Positions 17,909 to 26,845 of a DNA stretch of 64,000 bases are shown one piece after another. Location of the stretch: NCBI RefSeq assembly GCF_000024465.1, contig NC_014010.1:1240001-1304000 (forward strand). The letters are read 5' to 3'. A program made the position numbers and the translations under genes. Position 1 is the stretch's first letter, and every line of letters begins with the position of its first letter. The notes under the pieces were generated by a model, which had not been told where the DNA came from, did no database searches, and saw only the letters and a list, made by a program, of their open reading frames with translations. This DNA is from Candidatus Puniceispirillum marinum IMCC1322. GTDB lineage: Bacteria > Pseudomonadota > Alphaproteobacteria > Puniceispirillales > Puniceispirillaceae.

Positions 17909-20251
17909 ATGACACAATCTGGTTTTTCGAAAATTGCTGTTATCGGTGCTGGCACGATGGGAAGCGGCATAGCCGCCCAGATTGCCAATGCTGGACATGA
18001 TGTTTTACTGCTTGATCTTGATGCGCGTAACCCGGGTGATAAAACCCCGGCTGAAATGTCTATAGATCGCTTGCTGGCATCAGACCCCCCGCAATTGATG
18101 GATAGAAAATTCATCAACCGTATCAGCACTGGCACGATTGATGGTGATCTGGAAAAACTGGCTGATTATGACTGGGTGATCGAAGCTGTGGTCGAACGGC
18201 TTGATATCAAGAAAGCTCTATATAAACGGCTGGATGACATTATTCCGGCACATTGCATTATCAGTTCGAACACATCAACAATTCCGATCCGGCTTCTTGT
18301 CGAAGATATGCCGACCGCCTTTAAAAAGCGGTTTGCGATTACACATTATTTCAATCCGGTACGTTATATGCGCCTGCTCGAATTGGTGCGCGGAAGCGAA
18401 ACCGAAGCCCGTATCATTGAAAAACTGGCTGATTTCAATGACCGTGTTCTGGGTAAAGGTGTTGTCCGCTGTGCGGATACGCCCGGCTTTCTGGGCAACC
18501 GTGTTGGTGTGTTTGCGCTGCAAGTCGGCATTGACGAGGCCTTCAAATGCGGCCTGTCGGTCGAAGATGCCGATGCGCTAATGGGACGCCCCATGGGCAT
18601 TCCCAAAACGGGTGTGTTTGGCCTTTATGATCTAATCGGTATTGACCTTATGGTTGATGTGGTTGCATCACTTGCGAGTATCCTGCCGGAAAATGATGCC
18701 TTTCACGACGTTGGGGGCACAAACCCCATGATTGATGCGATGATTGCCGAAGGCTATACCGGCGACAAAGGCAAAGGTGGTTTTTACGTCACCGATGATA
18801 ATGACAATATATTTGTCAGACCTCTTGGGGGCGCCGAACTACTTCCGCTAAAGCCTGTGAAAACAACCTTGCCGGTATCAGCAATCAAAGCGGCCGAAGC
18901 CACGGCACAGCGTGCAGAGCCTTTGGATATGATACTAGCTGGTGATGACATATATGCGCATTTCTGTCGCCGCGTTCTGGGACGGGTACTTGCCTATGCC
19001 GCCAGTCTTATCCCTGCTGTTACAAGTAACCCGCAAGATATCGACGACGCTATGAAGCTGGGCTTTAACTGGACCCGTGGGCCATTTGAATTGATCGACG
19101 CTATTGGATATGAGCGCATGCAATCATTAATGTCTGAAGCCGGTGTTACAGTGCCTGAGGTTTTGAAAACCGAAAGCCCCTTCTACCAGTTGCGGGGCAG
19201 TAGCCTGATGGTGCGCGACGCTTCCCAAAAATATAATCCAGTCATGTTGCCGACAGGCGTCATTCGGTTTCATATGACGCGCCGGTCGATGACGCCCATT
19301 ATAAGCAATAATTCTGCTAGCCTTTTTGTTCTTGATGGCTTCGCACAAAGCGTTAACGATCTCAGACTTATCGAATTTCATTCAAAAGCAAATGCGCTGA
19401 ATGATGAGTCTATGGAAATTGTAGCCGCCGCCGCCGAAGATCACGGCAGTGGTATAATCGTTCATAATGACGCCCAGCATTTTTCGGCTGGTGTCGATCT
19501 GAACGCATTTCGCGCCTTTATCGAAGCCGAAGACTGGGACGGTATAGATAAATTTCTGGCACGATTCCAAGACGCTGTTTGCGCGCTGAAATACACACCT
19601 GTGCCTGTTATTGGTGCGCCATCAGGTTTGGCCGTGGGTGGTGGTTTTGAGGTGCTAGCACATTGTGACAAACTAGCGGTTCATTCAAATTCTGTGCTTG
19701 GCCTTGTTGAGGCTGGCGTTGGTGTTGTGCCTGGCGGTGGCGGTATCAAGGAAACCTTTTTACGGTGGCAAGAAGCTGGTAAAAATGTTGATGATGCCGC
19801 TTGGAAAACATGGATGAATATTGGCTATGGCGCCACCGGTTCATCGCCTGACCTATCGGCCAAGATGCAGTATTTCCGCCCAGATCATGATGCAGCGGTT
19901 ATGAATCGTGACCGGCTTCTTACAAAAGCAATAAGCATGATTGGCAAAATGCAGGATAGTTACCGCACACCAGACATACCATCGTCAAAACCGGCAGACG
20001 CCAATCTGGCTGACAAGATGGCTAGCTTTATGCAGGATGGTATTGATCGGGGCGATTTCATGCCACATGACAAGACCGTCGCCATGGCGATTGCCAGCGT
20101 TATGTTGCAACGCGCCGGTGATGGTGACGAAATTGACGAACAGGGGCTTTATGATCGCGAACGGGAAGCCTTCATTTCCCTGGCCAAGACAAAAGAAACC
20201 TATCTTCGCATTTCTTCAATGCTTGATCATGGCGCGCCTGTCAGGAATTAA
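17909..20251 (+). CDS. 3-hydroxyacyl-CoA dehydrogenase / enoyl-CoA hydratase fusion (FadN-like)
   Basis: Bifunctional beta-oxidation enzyme of 780 residues. The order is dehydrogenase first and hydratase last, as in FadN and opposite to FadB. Rossmann motif AVIGAGTMGSGIAAQIANAG at about residues 9-28; ITHYFNPVRYMRLLELV and TPGFLGNRV of the dehydrogenase; a second helical half including GFNWTRGPFELIDAIG; then a crotonase domain with FSAGVDLNAF and GLAVGGGFEVLAHCD and VEAGVGVVPGGGG. Its stop codon overlaps the stop of the convergent acyl-CoA dehydrogenase gene by 4 bp. Together these two genes give three consecutive steps of fatty-acid oxidation. Confidence 0.92.
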   Translation: MTQSGFSKIAVIGAGTMGSGIAAQIANAGHDVLLLDLDARNPGDKTPAEMSIDRLLASDPPQLMDRKFINRISTGTIDGDLEKLADYDWVIEAVVERLDIKKALYKRLDDIIPAHCIISSNTSTIPIRLLVEDMPTAFKKRFAITHYFNPVRYMRLLELVRGSETEARIIEKLADFNDRVLGKGVVRCADTPGFLGNRVGVFALQVGIDEAFKCGLSVEDADALMGRPMGIPKTGVFGLYDLIGIDLMVDVVASLASILPENDAFHDVGGTNPMIDAMIAEGYTGDKGKGGFYVTDDNDNIFVRPLGGAELLPLKPVKTTLPVSAIKAAEATAQRAEPLDMILAGDDIYAHFCRRVLGRVLAYAASLIPAVTSNPQDIDDAMKLGFNWTRGPFELIDAIGYERMQSLMSEAGVTVPEVLKTESPFYQLRGSSLMVRDASQKYNPVMLPTGVIRFHMTRRSMTPIISNNSASLFVLDGFAQSVNDLRLIEFHSKANALNDESMEIVAAAAEDHGSGIIVHNDAQHFSAGVDLNAFRAFIEAEDWDGIDKFLARFQDAVCALKYTPVPVIGAPSGLAVGGGFEVLAHCDKLAVHSNSVLGLVEAGVGVVPGGGGIKETFLRWQEAGKNVDDAAWKTWMNIGYGATGSSPDLSAKMQYFRPDHDAAVMNRDRLLTKAISMIGKMQDSYRTPDIPSSKPADANLADKMASFMQDGIDRGDFMPHDKTVAMAIASVMLQRAGDGDEIDEQGLYDREREAFISLAKTKETYLRISSMLDHGAPVRN

Positions 20252-22020
20252 AGCCAGTTAACGTCCATTTTGGCAAGCGCATCAGGGCCAGCCATCATTT
20301 TGCTGGCCAGCTTTCCAACCTCAGGCAAGCTATAGGCCATATAGGCAGTAGCGCTTACCTGTTTGGCTTTCATAAAGTCAGGGTTGCCAGCTTGTTCGGC
20401 TTCGGCCTTTGATGCCGCCGCCGCCGCGCGCGCCATCTGCCACCCCCCCGTCAGATAGCCAATAAGCATAATAAAATCGACACCTGCTGCTGCTGCATCA
20501 CGCGGATTATTGGCGCGTGCCAGCAACGAGTCCAGCGCCTGCCGGCCTGTATCAACAGCCTGTTTGACCTGTTTCGCCAAAGCCATGGTGCTGTCATTTT
20601 GGGTGGTGATAATCGCATTCATATCAGTATCGATATCGGCAAACAGGCTGGTTACAGCCGCGCCGCCATCACGCAGGGTTTTACGGAAAACAAGATCATT
20701 GGCTTGGATCGCCGTAGTGCCTTCATAAATCGGCAAAATCCGAGCATCACGATAATGCTGGGCAACACCGGTTTCCTCGATGAACCCCATGCCACCATGA
20801 ATTTGAACGGCATCGGATGTAAGCGCCTGTGACCGTTCGGTCATCCAACCCTTGATCACCGGAATCAGCAGACTTGCACGCTCATGCCAGAAAGCCGCAT
20901 TCTCATCGCCATGTGATTTATCAAGACAGGCACCACCTACCACCATCAAGGCGCGCATCGCTTCGATCTCGGCTTTCATAATGGTCAGCATGCGCAAGAC
21001 ATCTGGATGATGGATGATACTGTCACCCTTATTGCCTGCTATTGGTGTTCCCTGCACACGGTCATGCGCATAATGGACAGCCTGTTGATAGGCGCGCTCC
21101 GAAATGGCAACACCCTGCATACCAACAGCAAAGCGGGCGTTATTCATCATCAGGAACATATATTCAAGTCCCTTATTTTCCTCGCCGATCAGATAGCCAA
21201 CCGCACCATTATTATCGCCATATTGCAAAACCGCTGTCGGTGACGCCTTAATACCCAGCTTTTTCTCGATCGAAACGCAGAAAACATCATTCGCTTCACC
21301 CAGAGAACCATCATCATTGACCAGAATTTTGGGCACAGCAAACAGCGAGATACCCTTGACTCCATCCGGGGCATCAGGCGTCCGCGCCAGCACAAGATGG
21401 ATGATATTCTTGCTCATATCATGCTGGCCATAGGTGATATATATCTTCTGACCCTTGATCAGATAATGATCGCCATTCGGCGTAGCCATTGTCCGCAAAG
21501 CGCCAAGATCGGTGCCAGCTTGCGGTTCGGTCAGATTCATCGTGCCAGACCATTCACCACTAATCAGATTGGGAAGAAACGTGGCTTTTTGTTCAGGGCT
21601 GGCAACCTGTTCCAACGCGTCAATTGCCCCTTGCGTCAGCAAATGACACAGCGCAAAGCTCATATTGGCGCTATTCCACATTTCACTGACGACTGACCCC
21701 AGACATAAGGGCAAACCTTGCCCCCCATGATCGGGATCCGCTTCAAAACCGATCCAGCCACCTGTCGCCAGAGCCTGCCACGCCGCACCAAATCCATCCG
21801 GCAAAGATACCGAACCATCGTCATGACGTGTGGCACCCAAGACATCACCATCATGGTTCAAAGGCGCAATGATATCGCCTGCCACCTTGCCAGCTTCTTC
21901 AAGCACAGCCTCGACCAGATCGTCAGAAACCATATCCATGCCGGGTAGGCTGGCGATGTCATCAATACCGACCAGATGCGCAAGGGCAAATTTCATATCA
22001 TCGACAGGGGCTTTATACAT
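20248..22020 (-). CDS. Acyl-CoA dehydrogenase, DmdC/FadE5-like large family
   Basis: FAD acyl-CoA dehydrogenase of 590 residues, the length of the large family that includes 3-methylmercaptopropionyl-CoA dehydrogenase (DmdC) of DMSP demethylation. The start MYKAPVDDMKFALAHLVG is typical. Seen: MNLTEPQAGTDLGALRTMA (FAD/substrate loop), GIKASPTAVLQYGD, MMNNARFAVGMQGVAISERA, and MGFIEETGVAQHYRDARILPIYEGTT with the catalytic glutamate region. Sequence alone cannot separate DmdC from ordinary fatty acyl-CoA dehydrogenases. No dmdB or dmdD gene adjoins it; a neighbouring metY makes the DMSP reading attractive but unproven. Confidence 0.88.
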   Translation of the reverse strand: MYKAPVDDMKFALAHLVGIDDIASLPGMDMVSDDLVEAVLEEAGKVAGDIIAPLNHDGDVLGATRHDDGSVSLPDGFGAAWQALATGGWIGFEADPDHGGQGLPLCLGSVVSEMWNSANMSFALCHLLTQGAIDALEQVASPEQKATFLPNLISGEWSGTMNLTEPQAGTDLGALRTMATPNGDHYLIKGQKIYITYGQHDMSKNIIHLVLARTPDAPDGVKGISLFAVPKILVNDDGSLGEANDVFCVSIEKKLGIKASPTAVLQYGDNNGAVGYLIGEENKGLEYMFLMMNNARFAVGMQGVAISERAYQQAVHYAHDRVQGTPIAGNKGDSIIHHPDVLRMLTIMKAEIEAMRALMVVGGACLDKSHGDENAAFWHERASLLIPVIKGWMTERSQALTSDAVQIHGGMGFIEETGVAQHYRDARILPIYEGTTAIQANDLVFRKTLRDGGAAVTSLFADIDTDMNAIITTQNDSTMALAKQVKQAVDTGRQALDSLLARANNPRDAAAAGVDFIMLIGYLTGGWQMARAAAAASKAEAEQAGNPDFMKAKQVSATAYMAYSLPEVGKLASKMMAGPDALAKMDVNWL

Positions 22021-22129
22021 AGGTCACTCACAAACAATAAAGCGGGGGCATAATCATTAACAATCTATTAGATAACTGACAATAAGCTTGTCGCTTTGGC
22101 ATTACAACGGGGATAGGCAAGACATACTT

Positions 22130-22741
22130 CTATTTTTCAGCAATGGCCAACCTAGCACCAAGCGCCACAAAAGTGCTGGCAAATACATAACGGACCAACC
22201 TCATAATCCGAGGTTGAGACGTCATGTGATCGCGAACTGACGATGCAAAAACACCATAGCCAACAAAAACCACAAAGGTCATTAACATGAATACTATACT
22301 CAACATCAGCATATGAAATATAGGGTATGGATCATCTGCCTGAATAAATTGTGGCAAAAAGGCCAAAAAGAAAATCGATAATTTGGGATTCAAAATATTA
22401 ATCAAAATTGCGTGAGTGATGATCTGTTTTCTAGTATGCCTCTGATCGTCACTATTAATATTTAAGGCACCTGTCTCGCGAAAGGTCATCCATGCCATAT
22501 ATAACAGGTAAACGACGCCAATAAATTTGAAGGCATTAAAAATAACCGCACTAGTATGTAGAATTGCGGCTAATCCAAAAATGGCGGCTAAAAGATGTGG
22601 GACAATACCTAGAGTGCATCCAAAGGCCGCTAAAACACTTGGCTTTGTTCCACGTGCAATACCTGTTGCAATCGTATAAATTACACCTGTGCCGGGTGCT
22701 AAAACGATGATTAGGGATGTTAGAATAAACTCTAAGCTCAT
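22130..22741 (-). CDS. LysE/RhtB-family amino-acid exporter
   Basis: 203-residue inner-membrane exporter with about six hydrophobic segments. The N-terminal motif LIIVLAPGTGVIYTIATGIARG and the GCTLGIVPHLLAAIFGLAA region are typical of RhtB/LysE proteins. The middle contains YLLYMAWMTFRE and LNPKLSIFFLAFLPQFI, both conserved. It is last in the minus-strand methylated-amine gene run, 46 bp after the MttB-like gene, with AGGGG ahead of its ATG. It may export an amino acid produced by demethylation, or the reaction product that becomes toxic; specificity is unknown. Confidence 0.85.
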   Translation of the reverse strand: MSLEFILTSLIIVLAPGTGVIYTIATGIARGTKPSVLAAFGCTLGIVPHLLAAIFGLAAILHTSAVIFNAFKFIGVVYLLYMAWMTFRETGALNINSDDQRHTRKQIITHAILINILNPKLSIFFLAFLPQFIQADDPYPIFHMLMLSIVFMLMTFVVFVGYGVFASSVRDHMTSQPRIMRLVRYVFASTFVALGARLAIAEK

Positions 22742-22787
22742 AATGAAGTTCCCCTTTCGTCGCCGCTGATGAACGCCTGATGTTTAT

Positions 22788-24335
22788 CTATAACAATACA
22801 TTAAAATTGCTACGGATTTTGGCATCAAGCGCGTCTGGAATATGCGTCGGGTTAAAGCTGGCAAGTATTTCATCTTTGCGCTGGCTTGCTACTTCGACAA
22901 GGTTTGGCTTGCCAAGCTCTTCCCATTCCTTTGGACTCGACCGATCACCTATTGCTGGATAGACATATTCGGTCTGCATCAGCCCTATCGTCTGATCATG
23001 TCCCAGATAGTGCCCTGCGCCGCCCATACAGACATCTTTCATCACCGCAACGCCCAACGTCGCTTCATTGACTTCGACACCGCGCACACAGCGCAAACAT
23101 TGCCCGATCATGTCATTATCGATGATCAGACTTTCCAGACAAAAGCCAAGTAATGACGCATGCATGCCTGCCGCTTCATAAACCATATTCAGCCCTGATA
23201 GGCCTGCCATGACCAATGTGCTGCCTTTTTCATAGCCTGATTGTGCATCAGGCATTTTAGCGTCAGCCATGCCCGATGCAGCGCCACCAGGCAGATCGAA
23301 ATGCTGAAGCATCTGCGAACAGGCAGCGGTCAAAAGCCCTTGTTCGCCTGATCCTCCCGACATCGCACCCGTGCGCAAGTCAGACACAAATGGCCAGGTG
23401 CCAACGATACAGGGATGCCCCGGCACCATCGCATTGACATAGACCAAACCCGCAATCACTTCGGCAAGTGCTTGAGCCACAGCACCTGCTATGCTGGCGG
23501 GGGCTGTCGCACCGGCCTGGCCTGCCGATAACAGCAATACCGGCATACCTGCATGAACCGCTTCTTCCATCACCAGACAGGACTCGGTCGCAAACCGCAA
23601 AGGCGGCACGACAAAACAGTTACTGTTAGACACAAACGGCCGTGCACGCCATTTATCTTCGCCGCCTGCAACCATATGCAGCATATCAATTGCCGGCTTC
23701 ATGAACGGCGCTTCGGTAAAGCTACAGCCAACATGCTTGGTGGTGCCCTTAATCGCCGCATAGACCGTATTAAAATCCAGATCAGCCGGATCGGGGATAT
23801 CGCGTGCCACCATCGGACGCTGAAAGAAATGAATATTATCCATTTGCTCGACTATACGCGCCGCGTCATAGATATCGGCTAGATACGACTCTCGATAGCA
23901 ATTATTCTGCACATCAACGACATGAACAGCGGCACCAGCAGTACCAAAATGCACGCGTGATCCCGATAACAGCATGTCATGCTTTTCATCCTGTCCATGG
24001 ATCGTGATATGGCGGGCGGCTTTGGCAAGCGTATCTTCGACAAGCGCCCGCGGAAAGCGGATACGACCATCGTCGCCTTCTATAGCCCCTGCATCTGTCA
24101 TATATTTCACACCACTTTCAGGTGCCTGACTCAGACCGATTTCATCAAGTATCTGATAAACAGTGTCTTCAATTGCTTTAACTGAGGCATCGTTTAAGGG
24201 TTTGAAGGTGCCCCCAGACAGGCCCGGGCGAACTGGGCGTAATTCGTCTGCCAGCGGTGCGGCTCGAACCGAGCGTCGTGCCTCACGACCGCCGCTTCGG
24301 CGATTTGAATGTGGAATAAGTCTATTCTGCCGCAT
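22788..24335 (-). CDS. MttB-family (trimethylamine methyltransferase-like) protein without pyrrolysine
   Basis: 515-residue TIM-barrel methyltransferase of the MttB superfamily. Seen: GGTFKPLNDASVKAIEDTVY at the N-terminus, VHFGTAGAAVHVVDV, the central LLSAGQAGATAPASIAGAVA, GAMSGGSGEQGLLTAACSQM and the C-terminal FNPTHIPDALDAKI. No in-frame amber codon interrupts it, so it belongs to the non-pyrrolysine branch, whose known members demethylate quaternary amines such as glycine betaine or proline betaine. These normally transfer the methyl group to a corrinoid protein; none is encoded here. The ATG at 24335 is chosen over 24371 because AGGAAG precedes it. Downstream of two demethylating dehydrogenases in one operon. 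Confidence 0.88.
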   Translation of the reverse strand: MRQNRLIPHSNRRSGGREARRSVRAAPLADELRPVRPGLSGGTFKPLNDASVKAIEDTVYQILDEIGLSQAPESGVKYMTDAGAIEGDDGRIRFPRALVEDTLAKAARHITIHGQDEKHDMLLSGSRVHFGTAGAAVHVVDVQNNCYRESYLADIYDAARIVEQMDNIHFFQRPMVARDIPDPADLDFNTVYAAIKGTTKHVGCSFTEAPFMKPAIDMLHMVAGGEDKWRARPFVSNSNCFVVPPLRFATESCLVMEEAVHAGMPVLLLSAGQAGATAPASIAGAVAQALAEVIAGLVYVNAMVPGHPCIVGTWPFVSDLRTGAMSGGSGEQGLLTAACSQMLQHFDLPGGAASGMADAKMPDAQSGYEKGSTLVMAGLSGLNMVYEAAGMHASLLGFCLESLIIDNDMIGQCLRCVRGVEVNEATLGVAVMKDVCMGGAGHYLGHDQTIGLMQTEYVYPAIGDRSSPKEWEELGKPNLVEVASQRKDEILASFNPTHIPDALDAKIRSNFNVLL

Positions 24336-24371
24336 CGATTCTTCCTTTCTGTCTGTCTGAATGTCTTTCAA

Positions 24372-26843
24372 CTATAAGCGTACCTGTTCAGCTTTCGGGT
24401 CATACATCGGTTTAAAGCTGACATCGGCGTCGACCATCTGGCCAGCAACATCGATTTGATAATGTGATTGCAACTGGGATTCAGCCGTTTCGCCAGCCTT
24501 GGCGCAGCCGACATATCCAAGGCCAATCGCCCCGCCAAGATGATGCCCGTAATTTCCGCTGGTCAAAAAGCCAACAATCTCGCCATCGCGCAAAATGGCT
24601 TCATTATGATATAAAAGCGGGTCTGGATCTTTCAGACGGAATTGCATCAATCGCTGATCCAGCCCGTCATTCCGTTTTGCCTTCACCGCATCAGCCCCAA
24701 TCATGCCGCCAAATTTTGATGCTGGCTTGGTTTCCTTAACAGCAAAGCCGAGTCCTGCTTCAAGCACATGATCCTCATTCGAAATATCATGCCCAAAATG
24801 CCGGAATGCCTTTTCTATCCGGCAACTATCCAGCGCATGCAGACCACATAGCTGTAATGGATGATCTTGGGCGCGTGCCATGATTGTATCAAACACATGA
24901 TTCGACATATCCGCCGACACATATATCTCCCAGCCAAGCTCGCCTACATAGGTCACGCGATGCGCGCGGGCAATGCCATGTCCAATCTCAATATCCTGCA
25001 TCGTGCCAAAGGCAAAATCGTCATTCGCCAGACTTTGCGGAATCAATGGTTGCAGAAAATCACGCGCTTGGGGTCCCATGACAACAAGGACAGATTCAGA
25101 AACCGTCACATCAATTGCAATCGCATGCGCAGTATCGGGGATATGTCCGTTAATCCAATGCAGATCACGCCGCACTGTTGCCGCTGGCGTTACAATCAGA
25201 AATTCATCCGATGAAAGTCGGGTAATCGTAACATCAGCCTCTATATGGCCAGCTTCATTGAGAAATTGTGTATAGACAATCTTACCTGGGGCGACCGCTA
25301 CATCATTGGCCGCAATAGTCTGTAAAACTGCTTCGGCATCCTTGCCAATGATTTTGATTTTGCCAAAGCTCGACATATCAAACATGCCAACTTTTTCCCG
25401 AACAGCCTTATGCTCGCTGGCACTAAAGTCAAACCAGTTTTGCCGCTTCCAGCTATATTCATAAGCTGGCACTGTACCTTTAGCAATTTCCGATGATGGC
25501 AAGAACCAATTGGCGCGTTCCCATCCACTTGTTTCACCAAAACAAGCACCTGCCACCTTCAGACGGTCATGAACAGGTGATTGCCGGACATCGCGGGCAC
25601 TTTCAACCTGCCGATAGGGAAAATGGTCGGCATATAACAGGCCAAGCGTTTCCGAAACCCGGGTTTTGAGATAGCTACGGTTCGCCTGAAACGGCATCAT
25701 CCGGCGGATATCAACATCCCACAAATCCATCGGGGCATTGCCTGTATCCATCCATTCAGCCAGTGCCATACCGGCACCACCGGCGGACTGGATACCCACC
25801 GAATTAAATCCCGCCGCAACAAAGAAATTCTCTAATTCGGGAGCTTCGCCCAGAATATAGCGATCATCTGGGGTAAAGCTTTCTGGCCCATTGAAAAAGG
25901 TCTGGATACCTGCCGTGGCCAGCGCTGGCAACCGTTCTACAGCCCGTTCGAGAATAGGTTCGAAATGGTCAAAATCTTCGGGCAATGAGTCAAATTCAAA
26001 ATCCTCAGGGATGCCATTCATACCCCATGGTTTCGAATTTGGTTCAAAAGCACCAAGCAACATCTTGCCAGCGTCTTCCTTATAATAGGCGCATTCGTCT
26101 GGCACCCGCAGAACTGGCAGATTCGGCGTTAGCCCTTCAATCGCCTCGGTCACAATATAAAAATGTTCACACGCATGAAGTGGCACAGCAACGCCTGCCA
26201 TTGCGCCGATTTCGCGCGCCCACATGCCACCTGCATTAACCACATAATCAGCCGTGATAGGCCCTTCATTCGTCATCACGCCAGTCACACGTCCGTCAGC
26301 TTGGTCAATCGCGGTTACCTTGACACCCTGAATGATCTTGACGCCAAAATTACGCGCACCTTTGGCCAGTGCTTGTGTAATATTCACCGGATCGGCTTGC
26401 CCATCCTTTGGCAACCATACGCCTCCAACAACATTATCCAGCGAAAGCCCCGGATAGCGTTTAGTGACATCATCGGGCAAAATCTCATCAACCTCGACAC
26501 CAAAGGCACGCGCCATGGCCGCCGAACGTCGCAACTCTTCCATTCGCTCATCGGTCAGCGCAACCGTGATTGATCCATTCCGCTTAAAGCCGGTAGCAAC
26601 GCCGGTTTCCTGTTCCAGATCAAAATAAAGTTCCTGCGAATATTTCGCCAGGCGGGTCATATTCTGGGTCGCGCGAAGCTGGGCGATCAGACCTGCAGCA
26701 TGCCATGTTGTTCCACAGGTAAGCTGTTTGCGTTCAAGCAAAACCACATCCTTCCAGCCAAGCTTGCCAAGGTGATAGGCAATCGAACAACCGATGACAC
26801 CGCCACCAATGATGACAGCGCGTGCATGTGACGGAATAGCCAT
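24372..26843 (-). CDS. Dimethylglycine/sarcosine dehydrogenase-like FAD-GcvT protein, copy 1
   Basis: Two-part demethylating enzyme of 823 residues. N-terminal DAO-type FAD domain (about 1-380) with IIGGGVIGCSIAYHLGKLGW and TTWHAAGLIAQ, whose His is the covalent FAD attachment site in dimethylglycine dehydrogenases. A short linking domain follows, then a GcvT-like tetrahydrofolate domain (about 440-815) with GMFDMSSFGKIKIIG and YVGELGWEIYVSADM. The FAD part oxidises an N-methyl group and the GcvT part passes the carbon to THF. Dimethylglycine, sarcosine and other N-methyl amino acids are possible substrates. It starts 2 bp after the previous gene's stop, with AAAGG ahead. Confidence 0.88.
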   Translation of the reverse strand: MAIPSHARAVIIGGGVIGCSIAYHLGKLGWKDVVLLERKQLTCGTTWHAAGLIAQLRATQNMTRLAKYSQELYFDLEQETGVATGFKRNGSITVALTDERMEELRRSAAMARAFGVEVDEILPDDVTKRYPGLSLDNVVGGVWLPKDGQADPVNITQALAKGARNFGVKIIQGVKVTAIDQADGRVTGVMTNEGPITADYVVNAGGMWAREIGAMAGVAVPLHACEHFYIVTEAIEGLTPNLPVLRVPDECAYYKEDAGKMLLGAFEPNSKPWGMNGIPEDFEFDSLPEDFDHFEPILERAVERLPALATAGIQTFFNGPESFTPDDRYILGEAPELENFFVAAGFNSVGIQSAGGAGMALAEWMDTGNAPMDLWDVDIRRMMPFQANRSYLKTRVSETLGLLYADHFPYRQVESARDVRQSPVHDRLKVAGACFGETSGWERANWFLPSSEIAKGTVPAYEYSWKRQNWFDFSASEHKAVREKVGMFDMSSFGKIKIIGKDAEAVLQTIAANDVAVAPGKIVYTQFLNEAGHIEADVTITRLSSDEFLIVTPAATVRRDLHWINGHIPDTAHAIAIDVTVSESVLVVMGPQARDFLQPLIPQSLANDDFAFGTMQDIEIGHGIARAHRVTYVGELGWEIYVSADMSNHVFDTIMARAQDHPLQLCGLHALDSCRIEKAFRHFGHDISNEDHVLEAGLGFAVKETKPASKFGGMIGADAVKAKRNDGLDQRLMQFRLKDPDPLLYHNEAILRDGEIVGFLTSGNYGHHLGGAIGLGYVGCAKAGETAESQLQSHYQIDVAGQMVDADVSFKPMYDPKAEQVRL

Positions 26844-26845
26844 GA

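Noticed and set aside
22788-24335. Pyrrolysine-containing MttB
   Set aside because: The frame is complete without an in-frame TAG, and no pyl genes are nearby, so it belongs to the non-pyrrolysine branch.
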